A DNA stretch of 64,000 nt from Petrosia ficiformis (taxonomy: Eukaryota; Porifera; Demospongiae; Haplosclerida; Petrosiidae). Made by a program: the position numbers and the translations under genes. The notes under the pieces were generated by a model. The model did no database searches. It was not told the origin of the DNA and worked only from the letters and a program-made list of their open reading frames with translations. The stretch is from assembly GCA_947044365.1 (NCBI GenBank), contig OX345653.1:885001-949000 (forward strand), written 5' to 3'. How positions within the stretch are numbered: position 1 is the stretch's first letter; the number at the start of each line of letters is the position of its first letter. Of the stretch, positions 9,936 through 24,257 are shown one piece after another.

Positions 9936-12635
9936 ATTACTATTATACTTGTTCTTGAAATTTATTTATCTGTTTTTGCAGTGATTATGAAAATAAAGCC
10001 ACTGTTGGTAGAATGAAGATTGCTTTGACAATGTTCTGTGGAAGCAAGACATCTGATAAAGCTAAATGTAAGTGTGTAGGAATTGACCAGCAAGTGCATA
10101 CACAGTATGATATGATATCATCAAAATGTCAAATTTGTGGAATTCACAAACAATAACTGAATGACCTTTACTACATATAGATATGTTTGGAGTCTTAGCA
10201 AGAAATGGCACTGTAGGTAAAGATGGACTGCAATTCTTTTGTGAAACAGTTCAAATAGTGAGTCTATTTAAACTTTTATAAATAAAACCATTACTCTCTA
10301 CCTCCCAACTAGATGGCAGATTGTCTTCATGAAGTTGTCTACCCCGATATCTTTTCCGTTGACCGAGCCATGTCAGAGAGTCTCTATCTAGTACGAGATA
10401 AAGACGACATTGAAGATGAGGAAATTGATGGGGGCTTGCAACGACCATGGTTGTCATGTTTTGAACTGTCTAGAGTTTTTACTGCAAAACCGCCTGTAAA
10501 CTTTCTTTCATGGCTGGACTTGTGGTATCATCTACCACAAATGGAAAAGAGTAAGTTTCATACATAACACACTACCTTTGACTATTATTCAACCCAATGG
10601 CTTTAAATAACTCGGCAATCATGAATTCAAATCTTGGATGCTGTATATATGAGTACCTTTTACTATTACAGTTCTCATTAATACTGTATATATTTCATTA
10701 TTTTATTTTTATATCCACAGCTGTGCACAATGTAAAATGCTCTATTTGTAACAAGAAAAGCATTATTGGTTTTCGTTATCAGTGCAGTGAATGCTCCAAC
10801 TACCATATGTGTCAGGTGAGACAAACATTATCAACTACTCTCTATCATTAAGGGAGTAGTTTGTTAACCTCAGCCACACACTGTGGTAGACCTAATCATT
10901 TATTATCTTTTTATTTATTATTTTTACAGATGTGTTTTCTTAAAGGACGAAGTTCAGAACCCCATAAACTGGAGCATCAAGTTCTTGAATGTGAAAGCTA
11001 TTCGAAAGGTCTAAAGGGTATCCTAGGTCGAAACCATAAAAGCAAAGACAGTAGAATTATGGATGAAACTCGTGAACCCCCTACAGTGCGTCATCGTGGA
11101 GATTTTCCTGATGGAAGTGCAAACTCACTAAACAGGTTAGCAACATACCATAGTAAATTAGGCAAATCAGTTTTATGTTTTCAAAATCACTCAAGCAAAC
11201 AACAATGTATTTTATGTCTTCCTTTTCTCTTCTCTCCTAATAACAGGCTGAGCTTTGTGGACAATCCCGTTCCAATGAGGTAAGACGAACCTTTGATTAT
11301 TTGTTAGCACATGTATTGTAAAAACACAAGTTAGAATTACAGTACTTATGAAATTCTTAATGCATACAAACTACTAACATGAAATTAAAATTCCTTTTTT
11401 TCTTTACTCTAGTAATATTCGTAGTCCTACATCCACACCTGAGCCTATTCATAGACCTAAAGTCATATACATTGGTAGTAAAGATTCTCTTTCAAGTCCT
11501 CGTAGAGAACCAGTTCACACCAATCGTCTATCATTTACTAGTACTACTAGTTCTGATAGTGGTGATGGACACATCACTGAAGGTAGTGTCAGTCCCACAG
11601 GTGGTACATCACTTGGAATTGGAGATTCTGGTCTGCGTAAACCCAGCCCTGTAATTCCCAGTCTCAGACGTAACACTCCTGATTCAGGTTATGTTGTTCA
11701 TCGATCGTTACAAAGGATAGCAAAAGAGTCAGGTACTCCACTACGAAAGAGTTCAACTCCTACCTATCCAAGACCCCTTAGTTCTATTCCAGTAACTAAA
11801 ACCTCATCAGATGGAAGACTACTGGATGATGAATTTACCAAGCTAAATCAGTAAGTATCATCTGTCAATGTTTATAGTTAAGTATGGAGTGAATTTCAAC
11901 AATTCCTTGGAATTGTATGTACTAATAATGTATAAAGGAATTTGCTTTGACAGGAGCCAATAGGCAGTAGGAAAGAGGCCATGTCAAGCATGAGAATATG
12001 AAAGTCGCAATTATGTCATGACAATGTGTTATACAACAATGGATTTAAAGCAGGATTAGATCATATACAATACTTACCATATAAGAGTACATTGTATTGC
12101 CTTGTCAACATCAATAACTGCAATTGATATCATATAATGAGAATTCTTAGTCCGGTGTAAGTGTGTTCTCTCTTGTCCTGTTTACTTGTGAAAACAAGTT
12201 CATATTTCAACTAAAAACCGCTAACACAATTCGCTTCGTGCTCATATTACTGATTAGTCTCTTCATTGCATGCCTGCATGTAATGCCCAGGTATTATATT
12301 ACACCAGTATATTAACCTCTAAGCTATAGAGTTACTGCCTTGTTATGAAAACATAACTATTGGAAATTCCTTTATGTATGCTTGTAATAGCAACACCTTT
12401 TGCGTTATGTAATTATCAGGTTTAATCGTGAGCTGCTAATGTCAATATTTGTGGAATTAAGTTACAGTTTGGGATTGTTATTTGCAAAACAGATTGCACT
12501 CCACCTGTGATTGTTATGATCAAAATCTTTTGAGATCAAGTTTAGGAGCAGTGCATGCCTTGGTTAATGTTATGACTACTTGAATAAATTTGCATACTTC
12601 GGTCTCTGTGTACAGAAGTTAAATACATTTTATTA

Positions 12636-12675
<40 letters not shown>

Positions 12676-13086
12676 AGAAAACTTGGTCTTGAAGTAGACA
12701 TGCTATTACGAGATATAGAACCTGACATTAGTCCAGAACCACGCAAATCTCTGAGCAGTCCAGAAGATGAATTACAGGCCATTCTAGATATTGAAAAAGA
12801 AGAAGCCATGTTTTACTCACTAATGTCACAAGAAGAAGAGCAGAAACAAAAGCTCAGCAATGATGTAGACAGCTTTCTTGGACAAATTCAACTGATGCAT
12901 ACAAACTTTATGACTATCAAAAGAGGCGATCGAATATCTCCAATTCCTCACCGAATCATTGATTCTAATAGTCATAAAAGAACTGCAAGTTTGGACTTGT
13001 TACAGATGAATTCCCATTCATCATCTCCTAATCATTTATCACAACCTTATAACATACCCTCTATAAGAACATCTGTTATATGGTAG
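9481..13086 (+). CDS. Dystrobrevin/dystrotelin-like protein (EF-hand-like region plus ZZ zinc finger)
   Basis: Ten exons give 632 residues in continuous phase: 9481-9505, 9562-9853, 9982-10067, 10181-10257, 10313-10550, 10721-10815, 10930-11135, 11247-11279, 11413-11850, 12678-13086. The first 260 or so residues align with the EF-hand-like block of dystrophin relatives, beginning DIQYPRYRLAFKLRKLQ. A ZZ zinc finger follows, with CSIC, CSEC, CQMC and a closing His pair (HKLEH). After it comes a long Ser/Pro/Thr-rich linker in exon 9, then a Glu/Lys-rich coiled-coil region in exon 10. The family links actin and membrane dystroglycan/sarcoglycan complexes through EF-ZZ modules; the role here is inferred. 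The protein starts directly at the EF block, as dystrobrevins and dystrotelins do, and lacks spectrin repeats. Upstream non-coding exons may exist. The exon-10 acceptor tract is a (CT)n microsatellite. Confidence 0.9.
9866..9936. repeat. (TA)n microsatellite in an intron
   Basis: An alternating TA tract within the second intron of the dystrobrevin-like gene. Confidence 0.95.
12640..12672 (+). repeat. (CT)n microsatellite forming a splice-acceptor pyrimidine tract
   Basis: Uninterrupted CT repeats run directly into TTTCAG, the acceptor of the last exon of the dystrobrevin-like gene. The microsatellite therefore serves as the polypyrimidine tract. Confidence 0.9.
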
Positions 13087-13289
13087 TTAGCAAGAGTTGT
13101 TTGTGAACTTGTCTTTTCTTTTTTCTGTGGCCTTTATCAGATTTTATTATACAGGAATAGTAATAATCATGTATATTTTTTACTTTTGTATCATTTTCAT
13201 GTTCTGTAATCTGTGTATAAACATATCGGTGTATTTTATTATAACAAAATTTATGATTCTTATCAAGAATTAGTATTACATTAAAATTA
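13087..13289. other. 3' flank of the dystrobrevin-like gene
   Basis: AT-rich sequence after the stop codon, probably 3' UTR. No strong AATAAA signal stands out. Confidence 0.4.
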
Positions 13290-13415
13290 AGGCGGCAGTG
13301 TGGCGTAGTGGTTAGAGTGTGGCCTCTTGATCGCAAGGTCAGTGGTAGTGGTTCTGGTTCTGCTCTCAGCATGCTGTTTCCTGGAAGGAGAGTGTTCGTC
13401 TCTATGGACTTCATC
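13290..13415 (+). mobile_element. tRNA-derived SINE-like fragment
   Basis: GTGGCGTAGTGGTTAGAGTG resembles a D arm with A box, and GGTTCTGGTTCTGC is a decayed B-box region. It is followed by a non-tRNA tail that includes GGAAGGAGAGTGTTCG. The tail differs from the SINE at 735, so this is probably a separate family. Confidence 0.5.
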
Positions 13416-14739
13416 AAATTATAATTAAACAGATTTCACATTACAGTACATTACATGGACATGATGGTCTGTGTACTTTCAGATAAGGATTCTTAATTCC
13501 CAAGAAAGGATGTTTTGTTCATGAACTCAAAATTAGGGTGTGATGACTTTATATGTATAGTTATGGGATGATTATGTAATATAGTTTAATGTCATAATAC
13601 ATAAGGTTAATTAATAAATGTTTAGTGTAGTATTATTCCAAAACTAATCAAATAGGAGTCCTCCAATATTCTAACTAACGAGACAATTACAAACCATTAA
13701 CTCGTTCAAACCAGCCATGTTTCAATTATCTACTAATATATTAGCCACAGTACATTATACTGGCGTAATTTTGGGAGTAATATGGGATTAAATCAATTAA
13801 TTAAATTAATAATAATTTATCAAGGTCAGTTATTACTCTAAAAAAATGAAAACAGCATGAAACTCTCTGTCCATGAATCTATAGTACATTACTAATGCAT
13901 ACGTTGATGTTCATACTGATTTTGCAATCATGTCAATATAGGGTGGAAATGATAGGAAGGCTTTGTGGGAATTGTTCAAAAGAATAACGGATGAAAAGTT
14001 GAGTGTAATGTGCTCAGGGCTAAGCCACAAACAAACAAAATGATTACTATACATTCCATCTACACACTTCAGGATATATAGATATGTAAACACTGTACTT
14101 CTACAAGCAAGTGAGAGGAAAGATTACATTAATTGTGCAGCACTAAATAAAACAATGTATCTATCGTCTTTGTATAGTCATACACAAAGAATATGTATTT
14201 AGTTAAAAATTAACTGTTACCATAGCAACAGTTATATCTGTAGTATATAGACAACAATCCTAGCCGTTTGGTTTCGCATTCCCAGAAGAAATAATTCCCT
14301 TAGTTGTACCTATCTATAAATACTATTGGCAGTTGCAGAGTGCTGAACCACAGCTTAAGAAAAATGTACCCTTCCCTAAATACTACAGCATATCAAATTC
14401 TGTGGTTATGATAATAGAATCATGTAGTCCTATAAGAACTATGATGTAACGTAATGTTTCATAACAAAGAGGAAAGAGGGAGTTACATTATAATATGTAT
14501 CAAAACAAGTATTAGTAACAACTATGTAAGGTACTAGGAATTTTAATCTTTAGGCTCATATCAAGGTGCCTTACATATATTACATATTTAGTTCATAACA
14601 ATGGAAGAAGAGCCTTATTACGTTAACGTACTAAATACTAAACATATATAATGTCATTATTATAACATTATTGTTAGAAGCAACAGGGTTTGGAGCTAGC
14701 TTTGGGATTAGTACAATCCTATACTCCTCCGCCAATCAA
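13416..14739. other. Non-coding stretch
   Basis: AT-rich, with no supported exon. A partial family D-like stretch (GTGATGACTTTATATG ... TTTAATGTCATAA) lies at about 13540-13610. Confidence 0.5.
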
Positions 14740-14814
14740 GGAGTCTGGTGGCTCAGATGGTAAGAGTGCCTGACTAGATATCAGAAGGTCCTGTATTCGA
14801 TCACATTCCGGTCT
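14740..14814 (+). mobile_element. tRNA-like sequence, probable pseudogene or SINE head
   Basis: GTGGCTCAGATGGTAAGAGTG is a good D arm with A box. TGTATTCGATCACATTCC is a T arm whose loop is changed. The anticodon region TGACTAGATATCA does not give a clean stem and loop, so function is unlikely. Confidence 0.55.
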
Positions 14815-16387
14815 TTTTTCAGTTTTCCTTTGTTTCTAATTCTCTCGTCCCTGCATATCAGTATAACATCTTGCCGGCATTGTTAACCTGGTATCCAATC
14901 ATCATTATTATTGTTATTATCAAAATTTAATAGTAATTATTAGAACAATTGTTTGTATATCAAATATTATCTAATCAATGTTTATCTAAAACCTTTTCAA
15001 AAGTATCGCCACATCAATCTAGATATTACAGCTCCACAGTAGATTGGTTTTTAGTTCATAGTGGTGGGTGATACCAGTAATTTCATTTTGATACAATACC
15101 AAGTAGAGTGGGAATCAGTATCAATGGACTATACTGATGTTTGATAATAATGCGCATGTGCCTATTACACGTGCTTACATAAACCTCAAATTTTATATAA
15201 ATTCAGTTAAAATGTTGAAGTGCTATGAAAATTTTCCTATTAAATAGGTGTGTTGGATTAAAATAGAGGTGTGGTGATCGGAATCGGTATCGATACTTGG
15301 ATATTACAATTTCAGACGTGATTATCAAAATATCAAGTACTTTGGTATCGAATTTCCTGTTATTAATAGTTTACAGTATTGTATGAAACCGAATCTGATG
15401 AGTAACCATGACTACCATACTAATTAATACTGTCAAAGTTATGTTTAGTCACCAATGTTTCAAACTATACCTTGTCCATTGACTGTGGTCTAACATTATG
15501 AATATTAATTCTCTGTTATTCATTTCATAAGTTTAGCAGACATTACAGACCAGCTGGTACCAGAGAATGCATGTTGAAATATCAGTAGAGTGTAGTTATA
15601 GTTAGGTTGAGTAGTTATTATATTTCTTGGAATTTTTAAATAATATTGTATATTTCTCTTATGTGGGATAGAAGCAAGTTATTCACTTGTTATTTAGCAT
15701 GTATACACATGCTTGCATCCTTGTAAACTTGTGACCACTAAAGGTTAGTTCACATAACGACACAAAGACTTGCATTGCATCAATGCATTGTAAGATACAA
15801 TGTATGCTGAAAATTGGCCAACAACTAAAACTAAAATCCCTTTAGTAAGCCTAATATTATTTAGTTAAGTGAACTATAACTAGTTTGAGAAACTAGGCAT
15901 ACTATAGCTAAACTAAAAGTTTGAGAAACTAGGCATACTATAACTATAACTAAAGTAGTCATTATTGCCAAACTAAAATAGCGCTAGAAAATAGCTCCAT
16001 TGGAAGTGCTAATGTCAGAGGAAATAGATAGACAGACAACAAAACAACAAGCACTTAAGCATTATCTATTCAGAGGTTTATAAAATGATTAACACATGAT
16101 TATAACTATGCTCAATTGATATTTCACACATTCTGATACCAGCTGGTCTGTGAAACTGAAGTAATTTAGATCACCTCAATAGAAACACACTTATGAATAT
16201 TGATAAATTATGTCTGCAGGTGCACATAATAGATAACATAGTTATAATAGTTAATATATGAGACCATACAAATATACAAATTTGCTTATATAATGATGTT
16301 ATATAATAATAATTATTTTAATAAGTGTTGCTATGCAACCTATTTGATGCAGACCACAATTGCAACTGCCTCCATTAGATTGCGGAA
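14815..16387. other. Non-coding stretch
   Basis: No exon is supported between the tRNA-like relic and the end of the RMND5 gene. A family C repeat occupies part of it (15810-15975). Confidence 0.5.
15810..15975. mobile_element. Dispersed AACTAAAA-rich repeat, family C
   Basis: Contains ACTAAAACTAAAATCCC and a doubled GTTTGAGAAACTAGGCATAC, and ends CAAACTAAAATAGCGCTA. It matches copies at 27500, 44518 and 53195. Confidence 0.7.
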
Positions 16388-19300
16388 TTAGAATTTTAGT
16401 TCCTGTACTTCTTTAGTGCTCATTTCCACAGGACAGTAAGGACATTTGAGTCTGTGACGTGTTGTGGATTGTGTATGAGTGTGTGTGAATTTGTGGACAC
16501 AGACCACAAATCACCATTATGTATGCAATAAAGATACTTTGATAATACTAGGAGGGACAAATGTTAGTCATAATATAGTATGTTACTATAGCAACCAGAT
16601 AGATGCAAGAACTACATATCAATTACATTACAATTTAGCCTATATATCTTCAATTTATATTGTAATATGTCCTAATTCTCGTAAAATAGTTTTGACTCAC
16701 CTGTAATTGTTCGCTATTCAAAATTTTGTACACAAATTCAATGAAATTTGGTATCTAAGAAGCTTAATAATATATCTTCATTGATACCAAATTTCATTCA
16801 CTTCCTGTACAAGTTGATGGAATGGCTAAAGGTAAGATTTGGTCCAAATTGTTTATGTGAAAGTGTCTCGTTTAGGTTACACATATATAATTATACATAA
16901 AGGTCCATGCAGTTGTTCATTGATTTACCTTCCTGAATGGTTAACGAGTTTCTTCATTGCATCTCGTGAGATTGCATGTCCACAAGACAAACGTACAGGA
17001 GGATTTGAATCTGAGAAAGAATATAACTAATTAATCTATACACACACATTAAGACCAATCAAATACAGGAGAATCAATATTTGAGAATACAGGAGTACAT
17101 TAATTGGATGTTCATAAAATGCTTATAAAGAAACTGAATCTACACTTATCAAATATTAACCACGGAAGTTTACACCAATGGTACATGCAGGAAAGGGTGT
17201 AGGTAGATCAATTACTGTTAATAGTATCATATGCCAAGATACCATAGAGTTTAATTAGTGAACTAATCTAATTAACCTATTATGATTAATTATATTCAGC
17301 CATAGTGTTATGACAACCCTGAGAGAGTGCATACCACAGGTCCTTCCCCAATCATCATGAACTCTGAAAATTTTGATAACATATTATTATCCTTCCCTTT
17401 CTTTTTTGTGTATGTTAAATTTCAATCCATTGCTTCATCATTGAGTTACAGTATAATCATGTATTAACCTTATGACATTAAATTATACACTATATTACAT
17501 ATAAAATCATCACATCATAATTTTAAGGTCATCGTGAGTATAAACAAACTTTAATACAATGGATCATTCACCTGAAGCTTGTTGCTTTAGTATCGGACAT
17601 GTAAAAATAGAGTGATATCGGTGTTTCCATGGTAACGGTATCTCACATGGCAGTTCATCACGATGAGCAAGAACATCTACAACCTGTCTTTGATGAACCA
17701 TTACAGACTGTAGATGAAGAAGTTGAGGAAGGGCTAAGCATCCTATGCCCAAAGAGATGGCCAGGGGACTCTCAAGAGAAAGACCAAGAAGACAACAAGC
17801 ATCCCTAATGTAAAAATTACAATCATCATGTATATAGTATAACCTCTCTATTCAGGACACCCTTGGGACAAATATAAGTGTCCTGATTACAGGGATGTCC
17901 TCATTTTGGGGGTGAATATATATTATATAGCACAGTTGGGGACATTTGTAAGTATAATACGATTAATACAGGATTGTCATTGTCCACTTTTCAGGGTGTC
18001 CTCAATGGAGGAGTTTCACTGTATACATATAGACTTTACAGCACTAACACCATTAACCTGGTGAAAGTATCAGTGACATCACTCCAATGCCAAGGATCAA
18101 ACAGATCTGTGTATGGACTATTCATAAGATCTTTTTTAACAAACAATAGAGATCCCATTAGTCGTTGAATGTCTAGACGATCAAAAGAAAAAATAGTAAA
18201 TATTTATTAAAATTATAAAAGGACAGACAACATACACTTTATAAATACATATAGCTAGCTAGCTAATCGTTAGGATTTGAAATTATATTTTTGTATGATG
18301 TTTACAATACATACATGTATAGTTGTATGATGTTTACAATAAATACATATTGTTGTATGATGTTTACAATAATTGTTGTATGATGTTTACAATAATTGTT
18401 ATATGATGTTGTTTGATGTTTAGATAATGCATACTGGTACACATTCTTTACATAATTATCAATTATATATCTTCCTGGAATGTCGATATAGACACAAACA
18501 GAAAACATTGATGAATAAGTTGTTGGAAGAGATAATAATTATTAATTTTTATAAATATCTTTTTAAAGAGGTAATTGGACAGGTGACACAAACCACTAAA
18601 AAACATTTGTGAGCTGCAGTGGGTAATTTTCAACCACAAGAAATCATTGGAGGCCAGCTGTGCCACAGAACACCTTCAAGATGATGGACCTTCACACCTC
18701 AATGATATTATATTGCATTAATATATAGTACTACTAACCACATATTACTATGGGCTACAGAGGCATGTGAGAAGGTTTCAGAAACTCTACAGTTTCAGAA
18801 TTTGAAATAGAACCACACATGTACTTGAGTACACAATATCTACATGTACATGTATAATGCTTGCTCTCCAATTATTTAATTATTACCACTGAAGACAGTA
18901 ATAATTGGATTTAGTTACACAGAAACCAGATAGTGAATTATTACTAGCCAAGAATATTATACCATAGGTTATATTTCATGGAACAATAATTAATATAATT
19001 ATTATAGTAGTAATAAACAACATTAAATAGTGGTGTCTGGATCTATGAATGGGTGCTCTTTATTGTCTTCAATAATAGGTAGATCCACTACATAGTTATT
19101 GATCCAGCTCAGTATATATAGTAAGCACAGAGTCTGGATCTATAAATGGACATGCTCTTTCAATAATGGTAGTTACCATTAATTAGTGGTGTCTGGACCT
19201 ACTAATGGGCGCTTTTTATTGTCCTGGTAGATCCACTACATAGTACCAGCTCAGTATATATAGCAAGGTTATGCAAAGTGTCTGGATCTCATGAATGGGT

Positions 19301-22300
19301 ATGCTCTTTCAATAACAGGTAGTTTGTAATCAATACCATTACATAGGCACAGTGTCTGAATGGGCATGCTCTTTCAATAATGGGTAGTAACACTGTCTGG
19401 ATCTCATGAATGGGCATGCTCTTTCAATAATGGGTAGTAACACTGTCTGGATCTCATGAATGGGTATGCTCTTTCAGTAATGGTAGTTAGCAATCAATAC
19501 CATTAAATAGGCACAGTGTCTGGTTCTCATGAATGGGTGCTCTTTGTTGGTAGATTCATTATTAGTTTATTTAGCAAGATGATGTAATCAACACCATTAA
19601 ATAGGACACAGTGTATGGTCCTCAAAATCTGTTAGCACATTCTGACTGGTTTCTATAGCAATGTGTTCTATATGTTACTATATAGTACCCTTCAGATCTT
19701 AACCACTTATATTTATTACAGTGCCATCTTTTTAATGATAGAAAAATGAAAAGTACTTGAGCATTAATAATGATGGTATCATACAGTCATGCTGCATATG
19801 GGATTGAAATATGACAAACATACAAAAAGAAAGGGAAGGATAATTATATGCAAGATGGTGCAGGCAAAAAGATTTTTGGCCATTCAGTTATGAACATTTT
19901 TCTGAGGTCAAGTGAATTCTGTTCAGGGTAGTAAAAGTATGAGAAGAATTTAGTGGTTACATGTGAGGTCAGTTTTCATCTTAGCCCTCAAGAGAAAAGA
20001 CTTTTAAGGTATCTTCAACTGCGATATATACTTGTTATCAGATGATGTGTAGTGATGTTCTCACCAATGTTTTCATATAGATGGGTGCAACAGTAATTAG
20101 CACAGCCATAGTGAGGCACTTCATTATAGAGTTACAGTATAATCATGTATTAACTTATGATATTAAACTATATACTATTATAGTACATATAAAGTCATCA
20201 CATCATAATTTTGAGGTCATCCAGACTTAATGACTGTATTTATACTGTTGTAGAGTTTCTGGGCTATTGAGTATACACAATGCATACATACCTTTCACAT
20301 AACGTGAAGAGAATTGTCCAAATACTTTAGCATAAGCCACAGCTTCTCCAACATTTCCAGAAGACAAAAGAGAAAGGTATTTTCGACGACGCAGTTTAAA
20401 CTCTAAATCACTATTGTGATGTTCAAGCTGCTCTCGATGTGCAACAGCCCATCTATGGAAATTAAATAATAATATGTACATTTTTTTATTGTGCAGTCCG
20501 TTTAGTAAGGCAATGTGACTTTTAGTCATAACTAAACTACAGATACTATAATTACATACATACATAGATAAAAATAATCTGTTAGTTACATTTCGTAGTG
20601 TGATCCTTGGACCTTATTAGACTGTGAACTCAATTTCAATATTGTGTTATTTTTGTCACTAGTATCAGTGTATACAAATGCACACCACCAACTCCAATTA
20701 TCACTAAGCTGTCAGACACAACTGCTCATTTAACAGTCTGTTATATATAGCTCAAACTAGTTTCATCCAGTAAACATAAAAAGATATACTTCAAAACATA
20801 GTGGTACTAAGCCTATATGCAAAATCAAGTACTACTGTATAGTGATGGGCAATATTGATTCCTAAATACTCAATTCTTTGATGCCATGAAGCTGGTATGA
20901 GTACTGCTCCAGAATTGATGCCTCATTGATGATCAATAGTAATAATAGCATACAGTATAGCTAATTTCTATACCATCAATACTGATTACCAAACTACTTG
21001 GTATAATACTGAACCGTCTACACTCTATAACTCATTCTAAACTCTCTTGTTTCAAGCTTGAGGGAATAATTCCAGGCCACATCACCCTCACTTCTCCCTC
21101 TGTATGATATGCTACGCATGGTAAAACTTAAATTTATATTGTCTAAAATTAATATTGTCTAAAATTGATATTGTTGAAAATTATTATCTAAAAATTATTT
21201 TGCAGGTGGATAGTTACAACCTTTTTTTCTATTTTGTGTTTGTGTAACATGATACACTTGTGCAGTATTCTGGATTCTGTTAACTAATTATATATTTATA
21301 ATTTATTTAATTTATTATTTAAATTTATTAATTGCATGTGGTTACTTGTCACTTCATATACATGTACATGTAAATATAGATGATATACATGTACATATAC
21401 ATGCACATGTATATGTACATATACATGTATATGTATATGGATATGTACACATACATGCACATTTACATGTACATGTATATGTACATATACATGTACATGT
21501 ACATATATATGTACCTGTACATGTATATGTACATGTATATGTACATATACATGTACATATATATGTACATATACATGCACATATACATGTACATAGAGCA
21601 CAATCTATAGCTTTAATATATGTGACATGGCATGCACATGACCATTACAGGACTATTATAGGTTCCACTTACTGAAGAGCAGGATCTACATCTTTGTTCC
21701 GAAGTGCTTGTACAATCTGATGTATCTCAGTAAACATAGCAACGAATTCTTCATGATGAGACAGACCAGTTTCCTATAAAAAGTCACATGACACGCACAT
21801 GACCATTAAAAGAAAGTGAAAACCTCTACATACACAAAACAGACCACAATATCTAAAGTATTCGCACTCATAGAATGTAGCAACGAATTTACAAAAAGTC
21901 CAGCATTCCCTAATGTTGCCAAGAAATTCAATTATTTAAAAAGCATATTCCATTTAATACATATGCGTAATAACTCTATCACTATAGTTACAGCATCTGC
22001 CAGGAGACTGGGAAGTTATAAACCCATCTTAACTTCCACATAACAACATGGTAACAGAATCTTGTGTACTCAAGTGTGTCACCCTCGTGATAGAGATTAT
22101 ATTTCAGTAATCTACCATTCAAACATACTTTGTTAAGTATAACCCACATACGTTCATTAGTGTTTCAGCAACATCCATTCTTCCTTCTCGTAAAAGATGC
22201 TCACAGATGGCACGATGTAATAATTTAGAATTTTCTCTGTTAAAAATCTGTCTTGATGTTGCACTGGAGAGATCTTGAACAAAGTACTAGAAAGTTAAAT

Positions 22301-24199
22301 TTAAAAAAAATGGATGGATAAATATATACAAGTGATCATGTTAATGAAACTGAATTCAGATGTTTACTTGAAATGATAATGTGTGATGAAATGTGGATTC
22401 CAAGAAACTTTTTATTCTTCCTGGATACCAAGTTTCATTAGCTTCCTATACAAAGTGGTAGCTAAGCAAATATGGATTCATGCTTCATGTAAGCTAAACC
22501 CTTTAATTAGAGTATATATGGTACTACCCACACTATGCGCATGTAAGTATTCATATGTACATGTATGGATATACATACATGTATGTACATATGAATCCAT
22601 ACATGATGTTATCAGAGATGTAGAAAGAAAGAAAGAAAGAAAGACACCTGAAGCAATGGAAAAATGAAAAATGAAAAATGAGAGTTGCCTCAGGTGGGAT
22701 TCGAACCCACGACACTCTGTACTCCAGACAGATGCTCTACCAACTGAGCTACCAAGGCAGCTCAGCTCGCAGGGTCCGAATCAAACATCTCATACGCCAG
22801 TGAGAACAGGCTAACTTAATACTAGGCAGTAGGTGAGGCCGGGGTAATGAAACCACCAAAGACACCAACACCAAACCTAAGCTTATATACATGATGTTAT
22901 CAGAGATGTAGAAAGAAAGAAAGAAAGACACCTGAACCAATGGAAAAATGAAAAATGAGAGTTGCCTCAGGTGGGATTCGAACCCACGACACTCTGTACT
23001 CCAGACAGATGCTCTACCAACTGAGCTACCAAGGCAGCTCAGCTCGCAGGGTCCGAATCAAACATCTCATACGCCAGTAAGTACAGGCTAACTTAATACT
23101 AGGCAGTAGGTGAAGGCCGGGGTAATGAAACCACCAAAGACACCAACACCAAACCTAAGCTTATATACATGATGTTATCAGAGATGTAGAAAGAAAGAAA
23201 GAAAGACACCTGAACCAATGGAAAAATGAAAAATGAGAGTTGCCTCAGGTGGGATTCGAACCCACGACACTCTGTACTCCAGACAGATGCTCTACCAACT
23301 GAGCTACCAAGGCAGCTCAGCTCGCAGGGTCCGAATCAAACATCTCATACGCCAGTAAGTACAGGCTAACTTAATACTAGGCAGTAGGTGAAGGCCGGGG
23401 TAATGAAACCACCAAAGACACTATGTACATGAAAACATTCATATGTACATGTACGTGTGTATATTCATACATGTACACTATGTACATGAAAACATTCATA
23501 TGTACATGTACATGTGTATATCCATACATGTACACTATGTACATGTACACGTGTTTATCCATACATGTACACTATGTACATGTGTACATCCATACATAAA
23601 CACTATGTACATGTAAACATTCATATGTACACGTGCATGTGTATATCCATACATGTACACTATGTACATGTACACATGTTTATCCATACATGTACACTAT
23701 GTACATGTATGGATAAACATGTACATGTACATTTGTTTATCCATACATGATGTTATCTGAGATGAAAGAAAGAAAGAAAGAAAGAAAGACACCTGAGGCA
23801 ATGGAAAAAATGAAAAATGAAAGTTGCCTCAGGTGTACACTATGTACATGTAAACATTCACATGTACATGTGTATATCCATACATGTACACTATGTACAG
23901 TGTACATGTAAACATTCATATGTACATGTACACGTGTATACATAACTAGGTTAGAAGAACTAACAAAAATTATTACAAAAAGGGACCCAACACAATATAT
24001 TTTCTTTGCTCTGCCCACCTTGTCAATTACACGACCATATTTGGAAATAGAGGCATGTATATCTTTATGTTCATGAGAAATAGACTGTACACTTGAAGAT
24101 ACCTTTGCCACACACTCTTTAAGTGCTTCTCTATCTTCTTCAGTAACTGTCTCACCACTGCCTGAAATAGACAGATACAAAGTGTACACACATAATTAT

Positions 24200-24257
<58 letters not shown>

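Larger units (their letters stand above)
22602..23420 (-). repeat. Tandem array of a 277-278 bp unit, each with a tRNA-like gene
   Basis: Three near-identical units lie in RMND5 intron 2. Each has a GAAA microsatellite, CACCTGAACCAATGG, A-rich spacers (Pol III terminators on the minus strand), one tRNA-like gene and a GC-richer flank including GGCCGGGGTAATGAAACC. A truncated fourth unit is at 23746. The high identity implies recent amplification or ongoing homogenisation. Confidence 0.93.
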
